64,000 nt of DNA, from the NCBI GenBank assembly GCA_001570385.1, contig BBYL01000022.1, forward strand, positions 124,001-188,000, read 5' to 3'. The notes below the pieces were generated by a model, which was given only the letters and a program-made list of their open reading frames with translations, searched no databases and was not told where the DNA came from. The position numbers and the translations under genes are program-made. This DNA is from Microtetraspora glauca (lineage in GTDB: Bacteria; Actinomycetota; Actinomycetes; Streptosporangiales; Streptosporangiaceae). Below are positions 35,882 to 43,051 of this stretch, piece after piece (position 1 is the stretch's first letter; every line of letters begins with the position of its first letter).

Positions 35882-37017
35882 ACAAGGTCTACGTCTACGA
35901 GTGCGTCCGCACCCCGCGCGGCAAGGCCCGGCCCGGCGGCGGCCTGGCCGACGTCACGCCGCTGGCCATGCTGGAGGGCCTGCTGGGCGCCCTGGGCGAG
36001 CGGACCGGGATCACCACGGCCGACGACCTGATCGTCGGCTGCGCCACCCAGAACGCCGAGCAGGGCGGCAACCTCGCCCGCACCGCCGCGCTGACCTCCG
36101 GCTTCGAGGCGCCCGGCATGACCGTCAACCGCTACTGCACCTCCGGCATCGACGCCGTGCGCACCGCCGCCGCGCTCGTCGCCTCCGGCGCGAACCGGAC
36201 GGTCGTCGCCGGCGGGGTGGAGTCGGTCTCGCGCGTGCCGATGTTCTCCGACCGCGGCCCTCTCTGGTCGCTCCCGGTCGGCTCCCTCCACATGGGCGTC
36301 GCCGCCGACGTCGTCGCCACCGTCGAGGGCTTCGGCCGCGAGGAGCTCGACCGTTACGGCCTGCGCACCCAGACGCTCGCCGCCGAGGCATGGGCGGCGG
36401 GCCGCTACGAACGTTCCCTCGTCCGGCTCAACGGTCTCGACCGCGACGAGCACGTACGGCCCGGCCTGACCATCGACGCCCTCATCGGGATGGAGCCCGC
36501 CTTCGCCGGCACCCCCGAGCAGGACGCCGTGGTCCTCAAGCACCGGCCCGACCTGGGCGAGATCCGCCACCTGCACACCCGGGGCACCTCACCCAGCCTG
36601 TGCGACGCCGCGGGCCTCGTTCTCGTCGGCACCGGCCTCGACCTGGCGCCACTCGCCCGCGTCGCCGGTACCGCCACGGCGATCAGCGATCCGATCACCA
36701 TGCTCACCGCCGGGCAGCTCGCGGTCGAGCGGGTCCTGGCCGACGCCGGCCTGATCCCCGACGACGTCGAGGTCTTCGAATTCGCCGAGGCGTTCGCCGC
36801 GCTCTGTCTGAAGTTCCAGCGCGACCTCGGCGTCGGCGACGACCGTTTCAACGTCAACGGCGGCACCATCGCCATGGGCCACGCCTTCGGCGCCACCGGC
36901 GCCCTCCTCGTCGCGGCCTGCGTCGACGAACTCCACCGCCGGGGCGCCCGCTACGGCGTCGCCGCGGTCAGCGGCGCCGCGGGTTCCGGCTCCGCCGTAC
37001 TCCTGGAGCGGGTATGA
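35878..37017 (+). CDS. Thiolase-family protein lacking the second active-site Cys
   Basis: A 379-aa protein from ATG 35878, overlapping the oxygenase stop (ATGA). The nucleophile is present in VNRYCTSG (C87), and His in GHAFGATG (H335). The usual NEAF is FAEAF, and the C-terminal Cys that acts as general acid/base in thiolases is Ser365 (AAVSGAAGSG, where the sister thiolase at 28859 has AACIGVGQG). It may therefore be a hydrolase, a one-way condensing/cleaving enzyme or a scaffold rather than a standard thiolase; this is inference. It is co-transcribed with the oxygenase and LLM genes. Confidence 0.88.
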   Translation: MNKVYVYECVRTPRGKARPGGGLADVTPLAMLEGLLGALGERTGITTADDLIVGCATQNAEQGGNLARTAALTSGFEAPGMTVNRYCTSGIDAVRTAAALVASGANRTVVAGGVESVSRVPMFSDRGPLWSLPVGSLHMGVAADVVATVEGFGREELDRYGLRTQTLAAEAWAAGRYERSLVRLNGLDRDEHVRPGLTIDALIGMEPAFAGTPEQDAVVLKHRPDLGEIRHLHTRGTSPSLCDAAGLVLVGTGLDLAPLARVAGTATAISDPITMLTAGQLAVERVLADAGLIPDDVEVFEFAEAFAALCLKFQRDLGVGDDRFNVNGGTIAMGHAFGATGALLVAACVDELHRRGARYGVAAVSGAAGSGSAVLLERV

Positions 37018-37976
37018 GCCTCTCACTGAGCGTGTCCCTCGGATTGTGGCAGGACCGGCCCGCCGAGGAGGCCCTGCTGACCGCCCGCGCCGCCGACGAG
37101 CTCGGCTATCCCGAGCTGTGGATCGGCGAGATGGCCACCTACGACGCCTTCGCCCTGGCCACCGCCATCGGGCTGGCCACCACGCGGATCGGGCTCACCG
37201 TCGGGCCGCTGGCGGTGGCCGTACGCGATCCCATGATGATCGCCATGGGGGCGGCCTCGGTCGCCGGGCTGACCGGACGCCGGGTGGACGTCGCCGTGGG
37301 CACGTCCAGCCCGCTCGTCGTGGAGGAATGGCACGGGCGTTCGCGCGCCAGATCCGCGACCGCGTTGCGGGAGACCGTCGAGGCCATCCGGCCGCTGCTG
37401 GACGGCGAGCGCTCCGACTTCGCCGGATCCTGCGTGGCGAGCAGCGGCTATCGGCTCCGGCTGCCCGCCCCGCGGTCGCGGCTGTCCGTCGCGGCCTTCG
37501 GGCCGTCGGCCGTCCGGACCGCCGCCCTGGCCGATCGCATGGTGCTCAACCTGGTCACGCCCGCCTCGGCCAGGCGGTTGACCGCCCGGTTGCGCGCCGT
37601 GAACCCGGCCACTTCCGTGGTCGCCTGGGTCACCGCCGCCGTGGATCCCGACCGTGCGGCCGTCGATCGGATCCGCCGGGCCGTCGTCGGGTACCTGCCC
37701 GCTCCCGGGTACGGCGAGATGTTCGCCGAGGCCGGCTTCGCCGACGTCGTCGAATTCGCGCGTACCCGGCCGCATCCCCGGGAGTTGCTCGCCGCCGTGC
37801 CGGACGAGCTGGTCGCCTCGGTCGCGCTGCTCGGCGACGCGGACGCGGTCGGGGCGCGGTTGTCCGCATACGCCGCGGCCGGGGTGGACGAGGTCGCCCT
37901 GGTCCCGGTGAGCACGGATCGCGATCCCGGTGGCGCGGCCACCTTGAAGGCCCTGCACACGGCTTCGGGCGGCTGA
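37014..37976 (+). CDS. LLM-class F420-dependent oxidoreductase
   Basis: A 320-aa protein from ATG 37014 in an ATGA overlap with the thiolase-like gene. It is a TIM-barrel luciferase-like protein: AADELGYPELWIGEM, ATTRIGLTVGPLAVAVRDPM, GRRVDVAVGTSSP and SRLSVAAFGPSAVRTAA. In actinobacteria most of these use coenzyme F420 rather than FMN; the cofactor is inferred. It may reduce or oxygenate an intermediate of the pathway. Last gene of the plus-strand operon; the 200 bp beyond it to the repeat at 38177 hold nothing I can name. Confidence 0.87.
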   Translation: MSLSLSVSLGLWQDRPAEEALLTARAADELGYPELWIGEMATYDAFALATAIGLATTRIGLTVGPLAVAVRDPMMIAMGAASVAGLTGRRVDVAVGTSSPLVVEEWHGRSRARSATALRETVEAIRPLLDGERSDFAGSCVASSGYRLRLPAPRSRLSVAAFGPSAVRTAALADRMVLNLVTPASARRLTARLRAVNPATSVVAWVTAAVDPDRAAVDRIRRAVVGYLPAPGYGEMFAEAGFADVVEFARTRPHPRELLAAVPDELVASVALLGDADAVGARLSAYAAAGVDEVALVPVSTDRDPGGAATLKALHTASGG

Positions 37977-38176
37977 ACCGCTGACCCCGCCAATACCACC
38001 TGAGCCCTGGCGACGCCGCGAGTCACGGGCCGCGTACAGGCGATCACCGGGGCACGCCGGTTCGGCGGCCTGGACGAAGCCGCTTCGTGCCGATCGCACG
38101 GGCATGATCGTAACGTCGCCCTCTACCTGAGCGCCCCAGCCAGTCAACGGTTCGCCCGGCCCGTGACACAGCAAAT

Positions 38177-38364
38177 GATCACGCTATGACCAGGATTTCG
38201 GCTGGCGGGCAAACGACGAGCGACCATTATGATCGCGATGGGGTATGGGCCGCGGTTGGGTTGGTCGCCAAATGAAGAAAGCCCAGGTCAGACATGCCGA
38301 CCTGAGCTTCTTGCAAGTGCGCCGCCAGGGACTCGAACCCCGGACCCGCTGATTAAGAGTCAGC
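38177..38364. repeat. Right copy of 188-bp direct repeat (attR-like), overlaps tRNA-Lys
   Basis: It is the gap-free counterpart of 7042-7229. It covers the 3' 47 nt of the intact tRNA-Lys, its terminator hairpin and about 100 bp beyond. With the tRNA intact on this side and only its 3' end on the other, the 31-kb between them has the layout of an integrated element that rebuilt the tRNA on insertion. Confidence 0.8.
38275..38312 (-). terminator. Terminator of tRNA-Lys
   Basis: Arms 38275-38289 and 38299-38312 pair over about 14 bp (one G-U and one bulge) around a 9-nt loop, starting 5 nt after the tRNA 3' end in the minus direction. The same hairpin accompanies the tRNA fragment at 7140-7177. 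Confidence 0.75.
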
Positions 38365-38391
38365 TGCTCTAACCAACTGAGCTAGCGGCGC
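38318..38391 (-). tRNA. tRNA-Lys (anticodon CTT)
   Basis: Read on the minus strand: a 7-bp acceptor stem GCGCCGC/GCGGCGC, D arm with AGCTCAGTTGGTTAGAGC, anticodon arm GCTGA-CTCTTAA-TCAGC, T arm CGGGG-TTCGAGT-CCCTG and discriminator A. It is 74 nt with no encoded CCA. All arms pair fully, so it should be functional. It is the integration target implied by the fragment at 7183-7229. Confidence 0.97.
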
Positions 38392-38454
38392 GTGAGCAGT
38401 AAGAGGTTATCGCACAGCACAGACCCGTCAAAACCGGGCTACACTAGAACAACA

Positions 38455-38482
38455 TTCGGTTCGATCAATTCGGTTCGATCAA
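38455..38482. repeat. 14-bp tandem repeat before moxR
   Basis: TTCGGTTCGATCAA occurs twice head to tail (38455-38468, 38469-38482), ending 12 bp before the ATG of the MoxR gene and just before its GAGGAG ribosome-binding site. It could be a direct-repeat operator, or a slippage product with no function. Confidence 0.5.
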
Positions 38483-38494
38483 TGAGGAGCGCCG

Positions 38495-39340
38495 ATGTGG
38501 TTCGCGTCGCCTGACGAGGTCCGGGGGCGGCTCGCCGCCGTGGACTACCTTGCCGACGACGGCATCGCGACATCCGTGTTCCTCGCCGGGGCGCTCGGAA
38601 AGCCGCTGCTGACCGAGGGGCCGGCCGGAGTGGGCAAGACCCAGCTGGCCAAGGCCATCGCCCAGGCGACGGGGGCCCGGTTGATCCGGCTGCAGTGCTA
38701 TGAGGGGCTCGACGAGGCCCGCGCCCTCTATGAATGGAACTACAAGAAGCAACTGCTCCGCATCCAGGCCGACGACGAGGCGTGGGAGGACATCTTCTCC
38801 GAGGAGTTCCTCCTGGAACGCCCGCTCCTCAAGGCGATCAGAAGCGACGAGCCGACCGTGCTGCTCATCGACGAGACCGACAAGGCCGACGTCGAGGTCG
38901 AGGGGCTGCTGCTGGAGATCCTCTCCGACTACCAGGTCACCATCCCCGAGCTCGGCACGATCACCGCGACCCGCCGGCCGTACGTCGTGCTCACCTCGAA
39001 CGCGACGCGCGAGTTGTCCGAGGCGCTCAAGCGGCGCTGCCTCTATCTGCACCTCGGCTATCCGACGCCGGAGCGCGAGCGCGACATCGTGCTGACCCAG
39101 GTGCCGGAGCTGCCCGGCCAGGTCGCCGAGCGGCTCGCCCGTACGGTCGCCACTCTGCGCGGCCTGGAGCTGAAGAAGTCGCCGTCGATCGCGGAGACCG
39201 TCGACTGGGCGCGCACCCTGCTGGCGCTGGGCCGTACGGACCTGGACGAGGGCATGCTCGGCGAGACGCTCGGTGTGGTGCTCAAGCACAACTCCGACCA
39301 GATCCGGGCCGCCAAGGAGCTCGGGCTGTCCCGGCCATGA
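38495..39340 (+). CDS. MoxR-family AAA+ ATPase
   Basis: A 281-aa protein from ATG 38495 (GAGGAG 8 nt upstream). Walker A GPAGVGKTQLAKAIA, Walker B VLLIDETDKAD, sensor 1 YVVLTSNATRELSEALKRR with the arginine finger, and a C-terminal helical lid. MoxR ATPases act with a von Willebrand partner as chaperones that insert metals or mature enzyme complexes; here the partner follows directly, with an ATGA overlap. The target enzyme is not evident from neighbours. Confidence 0.93.
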   Translation: MWFASPDEVRGRLAAVDYLADDGIATSVFLAGALGKPLLTEGPAGVGKTQLAKAIAQATGARLIRLQCYEGLDEARALYEWNYKKQLLRIQADDEAWEDIFSEEFLLERPLLKAIRSDEPTVLLIDETDKADVEVEGLLLEILSDYQVTIPELGTITATRRPYVVLTSNATRELSEALKRRCLYLHLGYPTPERERDIVLTQVPELPGQVAERLARTVATLRGLELKKSPSIAETVDWARTLLALGRTDLDEGMLGETLGVVLKHNSDQIRAAKELGLSRP

Positions 39341-40785
39341 TCGAACAGGACGGCAAGGGCGGGCCGCTGCTCGACCGGCATGTCGCGTTCGTGCACGCGT
39401 TGCGTGAGGCGGGACTGCCGGTGTCCCTGGCCGAGGGCCTCGACGCCGCGAAGGCGCTGACCGTGATCGACCTGGCCGAGCGCGAGACGCTCCGCGAGGC
39501 GTACGCGGCCACGCTGGTCAAGCGCCTCCAGCACCGGCCCGGCTTCGACGCCCTCTTCGACCTGTGGTTCCCGCCCGTGATCTCCGGCGGGTACGGCACG
39601 GCGGGGCCGGCGCCGGCAGGCGGCCGCGCGGAGCATCCCCCGCCACCCGAGCCGTCCGAGGCGTCCGCGCCGCCCGACCCGTCCGAGCTGGCCGAGTTGC
39701 GGGAGCGGCTGGCCGACCTGCTGATGGGCGATCCGGACGATCCCGCGTTCCGGGCGTTCGCCCGGTCGATGGTGGAGAGGTTCGGCAAGATCCAGGCCGC
39801 GGGGAACCGGCAGTCGTGGTTCTCGTTTCCGGTGCTGCGCGCGCTCTCCCCGCAGACGCTGATCGCGCGGATGCTCGACCGGTTGCTGGCCGAGCAGGGC
39901 CGAGCCGAGCGGGGCGGCCTGCCGGAGAAGCTCGCCCGTCACCAGATATCCCGAAATATCAGGAAGTTCGAGGAAGCTGTCGCGTCCGACGTCCGGCGCC
40001 GGATCGCCGAGGAGTCCGGCATCGAGAGGATCGCCAAGGCGACCGTCGCGCCGCCGATCGACCGCGTGGACTTCCTCCGCATGACGAAGGACGAACTGGC
40101 CCGGCTGCGCCGGGAGGTCTACCCGCTCGCCCGCCGCCTCGCCACCCGGCTCACCGTCAAGCAGAAACGAGGACATCGGGGACGACTCGACTTCCGGCGC
40201 ACGGTCCGGGCCTCGCTCTCCACGGGCGGGGTGCCCCTCACCACCCACCTGCGGCCGCGCCGCCCGCACAAGCCCGAGCTGGTGATCCTGTGCGACGCGA
40301 GCGACTCCGTCGCCGCGTTCTCCCATTTCACGTTGCTGCTGACGTTCGCGTTGCGCGAGCAGTTCACCAAGGTGCGGGCGTTCGCGTTCGTGGACATCGT
40401 GGACGAGATCACCACGCTCTTCCACCCGGGTGCCGACGTCCTGGACGCGGTCCTCCGGCTGACGAAGGAAGCCGACATCACCCGATTCGGGCGGACGAAC
40501 TACGGCCATGTCTTCACGACGTTCGCCGAGCGCTACGGCGACGCCATCGGGCCGAGGACGTCGCTGCTGGTCCTGGGCGACGCCCGTTCCAACTACCAGC
40601 CGCCCGCGCTGGAGACGCTCGGCCGGCTGGCCGCGGAGGCGCGGCACGCCTACTGGCTCAACCCGGAACCCCGGCCGCAGTGGGACACCGGGGACTCCGT
40701 CGCCACCTCGTACGCCGGGATCGTCCCGATGCACGAATGCCGGAATGTCACGCAGCTCGCCACGTTCATCGAGGACCTCGCGTAG
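39337..40785 (+). CDS. VWA-domain protein, CoxE-like
   Basis: A 482-aa protein from ATG 39337. The first ~270 residues are helical with a Pro-rich linker near 100; the last ~190 form a von Willebrand A domain with the MIDAS DxSxS motif intact (LCDASDSVAAF) and later FGRTNYGHVF and LLVLGDARSNYQ. CoxE-type proteins pair with MoxR ATPases in maturation of carbon monoxide dehydrogenase-like and other enzymes. Coupled to the upstream ATPase gene. No cox structural genes are in the window. Confidence 0.9.
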   Translation: MIEQDGKGGPLLDRHVAFVHALREAGLPVSLAEGLDAAKALTVIDLAERETLREAYAATLVKRLQHRPGFDALFDLWFPPVISGGYGTAGPAPAGGRAEHPPPPEPSEASAPPDPSELAELRERLADLLMGDPDDPAFRAFARSMVERFGKIQAAGNRQSWFSFPVLRALSPQTLIARMLDRLLAEQGRAERGGLPEKLARHQISRNIRKFEEAVASDVRRRIAEESGIERIAKATVAPPIDRVDFLRMTKDELARLRREVYPLARRLATRLTVKQKRGHRGRLDFRRTVRASLSTGGVPLTTHLRPRRPHKPELVILCDASDSVAAFSHFTLLLTFALREQFTKVRAFAFVDIVDEITTLFHPGADVLDAVLRLTKEADITRFGRTNYGHVFTTFAERYGDAIGPRTSLLVLGDARSNYQPPALETLGRLAAEARHAYWLNPEPRPQWDTGDSVATSYAGIVPMHECRNVTQLATFIEDLA

Positions 40786-40818
40786 CCGACCACGGGCATG
40801 AGGGTGACGCGCGTCACG

Positions 40819-41140
40819 TCACCGTCGGTACGCGTCCGTGCTGAGATACTTCAGTCCCGAGTCCACGAGCAGGGTGACGATCCTGGCGGTCGCCCCAAGA
40901 CGTTGCCCGACCCTGATCGCGGCGAGGACGTTCGCCCCTGACGACGTTCCGGCGAACAGGCCCTCCTCCCGGGCCAGGCGCCGGGCCATCTCCTCGGCGT
41001 CGGCGGTGGAGATCGGAACGACCTCGTCCACCAGGGCGGGGTCCCACATGGGCGGCGGATGACCGATGCCGATGCCCTCGATGCGGTGGGCGCCGGGCCG
41101 CCCTCACTCACGGCTTCGATCGTCGAGCCGGTCGCGCACC
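40819..41140 (-). pseudogene. Cysteine synthase C-terminal remnant
   Basis: The minus-strand frame ending at 40819 reads HRIEGIGIGHPPPMWDPALV, then EEGLFAGTSSGANVLAAIR and ARIVTLLVDSGLKYLSTDAY. This is the last ~90 residues of a PLP-dependent cysteine synthase/cystathionine beta-synthase-like protein. Upstream there is an in-frame TGA and the remainder shifts frame (SEGGP), and the catalytic Lys domain is absent. A deletion removed about 220 residues. It abuts a truncated HxlR gene reading the other way. Confidence 0.75.
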
Positions 41141-41197
41141 GTCGGTAGTTCAATCTTTGAACCGACCACTCCGCCCTCCCCGCGTACCACGCGCCGG

Positions 41198-41347
41198 GTG
41201 AACGGATACGGCCAGTTCTGCGCGGTGGCGCGCGCTCTGGAGCTTCTGGGCGAGCGATGGACACCGCTGATCGTGCGGGAGTTGTCGCTCGGCGCGTCGA
41301 CCTTCACCGACATCCGCCGCGGCAGCCGGGAGTGCGCGTCCGGCTGA
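41198..41347 (+). pseudogene. Truncated HxlR regulator
   Basis: From GTG 41198 the frame encodes NGYGQFCAVARALELLGERW, then TPLIVRELSLGASTFTDIRRG, which is the N-terminal part of an HxlR winged-helix protein. The frame ends after 49 residues, before the recognition helix, while relatives have 110-220 aa. It is therefore a remnant. It and the cysteine synthase remnant mark a decayed stretch. Confidence 0.7.
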
Positions 41348-41370
41348 TCGTCGCCGCCTCCGTTGCCGGC

Positions 41371-41403
41371 GGCCTAGAAGCGGCCTAGAAGCGGCCTAGA
41401 AGC
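41371..41403. repeat. Three perfect 11-bp tandem repeats at the 3' end of the NERD gene
   Basis: GGCCTAGAAGC is repeated three times without change. Each unit gives a TAG on the minus strand; because the unit is 11 bp the three TAGs (41396-41398, 41385-41387, 41374-41376) fall in three different frames. The first is the stop of the NERD-domain gene. Translation leaving this gene in any frame is therefore stopped. Confidence 0.85.
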
Positions 41404-42175
41404 GCAGCCCGGAGCCGCGCAGGACACGGGCGGCGGTCCGGGAGAGCAGCTCGACCTGCTCCGCCGTCAGCGACCCGTTCGGCGAGGCACGCATCCAGCG
41501 GGCCACCTTGTGGGGATAGGCGACGGTCAGGCCCTCGCCTACGAGCGTCCCGCCGCGCCCCTCGATCTTGCCGCTGTGAACGGCGAGCACCGGCGAGATC
41601 GTGACGTCGATCCCCGTCTCGCGGGACAGCAGCCCGGCCAGCGCCGACGCCGCGCCGATCAGTCCCTTCGCGACCGAGGTGCCGTACTTCTCGTCGAAGA
41701 ACAGGCGCTCGCCGTACCTGGCGATATGGGTGTCCGGCGCCCACGCCTCGTTGTCCACGATCCACACCCCGCCGGGGCCGATGACGAGGTGGTCGATCGA
41801 CGCCTCTCCGGGTACGGCACGGCCGTCCATGACGTGGTAGCCGTGCCGGGTCAGGCCGTGGCGCAACAACCGGCCGGTGCGGACCTCCCCGCGCTTCTGC
41901 CCCCGCCACACGGCGGTCCGGGCGTAGGAACGCCAGGCGACGAGGAAGTCGGCGAGCGCGGCGAGGGCGCCCACCACGAGGCCCACGAGCAGGGTGTCGG
42001 CCCAGCCGAACCGGGCGGCGAGCAGGCTTCCGGCGGCGAACCCCGCCACGCCGATGACCCCGCGCGTCCAGAGCCGGCTCTTGCGGCCCGCGAACCAGAA
42101 GGTCACGTAAAGGTTCTGCGGCGACGCGCCGGTAAACTTCTCGTCGCGCGGCACATAGATGGACCCGCTTGGCAC
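41396..42175 (-). CDS. Membrane-anchored NERD-domain protein
   Basis: A 259-aa protein from GTG 42175 with GGGGAG upstream. Residues about 35-85 hold two hydrophobic segments (VIGVAGFAAGSLLAARFG; TLLVGLVVGALAALADFLVAW). A NERD (nuclease-related) domain follows: GRLLRHGLTRHGYHVMDG, GEASIDHLVIGPGGVWIVDN with the conserved Asp, and later LLSRETGIDVTISPVLAVHS. NERD is a restriction-endonuclease-fold domain of uncertain activity. The stop lies in the tandem repeat at 41371-41403. Confidence 0.85.
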   Translation of the reverse strand: MPSGSIYVPRDEKFTGASPQNLYVTFWFAGRKSRLWTRGVIGVAGFAAGSLLAARFGWADTLLVGLVVGALAALADFLVAWRSYARTAVWRGQKRGEVRTGRLLRHGLTRHGYHVMDGRAVPGEASIDHLVIGPGGVWIVDNEAWAPDTHIARYGERLFFDEKYGTSVAKGLIGAASALAGLLSRETGIDVTISPVLAVHSGKIEGRGGTLVGEGLTVAYPHKVARWMRASPNGSLTAEQVELLSRTAARVLRGSGLRF

Positions 42176-42311
42176 CGGATGCTCCCCGAGAGATCAGGAC
42201 TGCTCTGCACACGCTAAACCGAGCAGGGGCTCCAGGTCTCGGAAACGGAGCTCCAGATCTCAAAAAGCCGCATTTCAACAACAAATAGGCATACCCGGAA
42301 ACATTGCCGCA

Positions 42312-42325
42312 ACCGACCAGTCGGT
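42312..42325. promoter_or_regulatory. TetR-type operator at the TetR gene
   Basis: ACCGAC-CA-GTCGGT is a perfect 6+6 palindrome abutting a -10-like TATGCT (42325-42330), 34 bp before the TetR start. A near-identical site (ACCGACCAGACGGT) occurs at 47658-47671 in the promoter of the kinase/acyl-CoA dehydrogenase operon. This points to autoregulation and control of that operon by one repressor. Confidence 0.75.
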
Positions 42326-42358
42326 ATGCTGGGGGCCCACCACACCAGGGAGGTCACC

Positions 42359-42958
42359 ATGGCGCGCAGCGGAGCCACGGTCGAGGAGCCCGTACGGCAT
42401 CGCCTGCTCGCCGAGGCCACGCGCCTGTTCGCCGACCGCGGCTTCGAGAGCACGTCCGTCCAGGAGATCGTCACGGCGGCCGGGGTCACCAAAGGCGCCA
42501 TGTACCACTATTTCGCCTCGAAGGATGATCTCCTCCACGAGATCTACGGCCGGGTCCTGCGGATGCAGATGGACCGCCTGATGACGTTCGCCCAGGCGGA
42601 GGGCCCGATCGCCGAGCGGCTGCACACCGCCGCGATGGACGTGGTCGTCACCACGGTCGACAACCTCGACGACTCGAAGATCTTCTTTCGCTCGATGCAC
42701 CAGCTCGCCCCCGACACCCGCAAGACGGTCAGGGCCGAGCGCCGCCGCTACCACGAGTGTTTCCGCGACCTGGTCACCGAGGGCCAGCGAACCGGCGTGT
42801 TCCGCGCGGACATCCCGGCCGAGATGGTGGTCGACTTCTTCTTCGGCTCGGTCCACCACCTCGGCACGTGGTACCACCCCGACGGGCCGCTCACGGGACC
42901 CGAGGTCGGCCGCCACTTCGCCGACCTCCTCCTCGCCTCGCTCCACCCCGAGCCCTGA
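42359..42958 (+). CDS. TetR-family regulator of the acyl-CoA dehydrogenase operon
   Basis: A 199-aa protein from ATG 42359 (GGGAGG 7 nt upstream). N-terminal helix-turn-helix: LLAEATRLFADRGFESTSVQ then EIVTAAGVTKGAMYHYFASK. The C-terminal ligand domain is helical (VVVTTVDNLDDSKIFFRSMH). It resembles TetR proteins that respond to acyl-CoA esters. It sits convergent with the operon at 43052-47645, whose promoter carries the same operator as its own. Confidence 0.93.
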   Translation: MARSGATVEEPVRHRLLAEATRLFADRGFESTSVQEIVTAAGVTKGAMYHYFASKDDLLHEIYGRVLRMQMDRLMTFAQAEGPIAERLHTAAMDVVVTTVDNLDDSKIFFRSMHQLAPDTRKTVRAERRRYHECFRDLVTEGQRTGVFRADIPAEMVVDFFFGSVHHLGTWYHPDGPLTGPEVGRHFADLLLASLHPEP

Positions 42959-43051
42959 CACACGGCCCCGGCGGTGCCGGCCCCCCGGTCGAGTCCACCG
43001 GCACCTCGGTGAACCCGAACGAGGTCCCACGCAACCCGGTCGTCCACAAGC

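Noticed and set aside
7230..38317. Integrase, relaxase or replication gene inside the putative island
   Set aside because: I looked on both strands and found none; RecD2-like and DUF1998 helicases are not mobility genes. The island call rests on the repeat and tRNA geometry only.
42960..43051. Minus-strand frame reading DLSLWTTGLRGTSFGFTEVP past the acyl-CoA dehydrogenase stop
   Set aside because: Good codon bias but no start, no ribosome-binding site and under 35 codons; probably chance in GC-rich DNA or an unidentifiable remnant.
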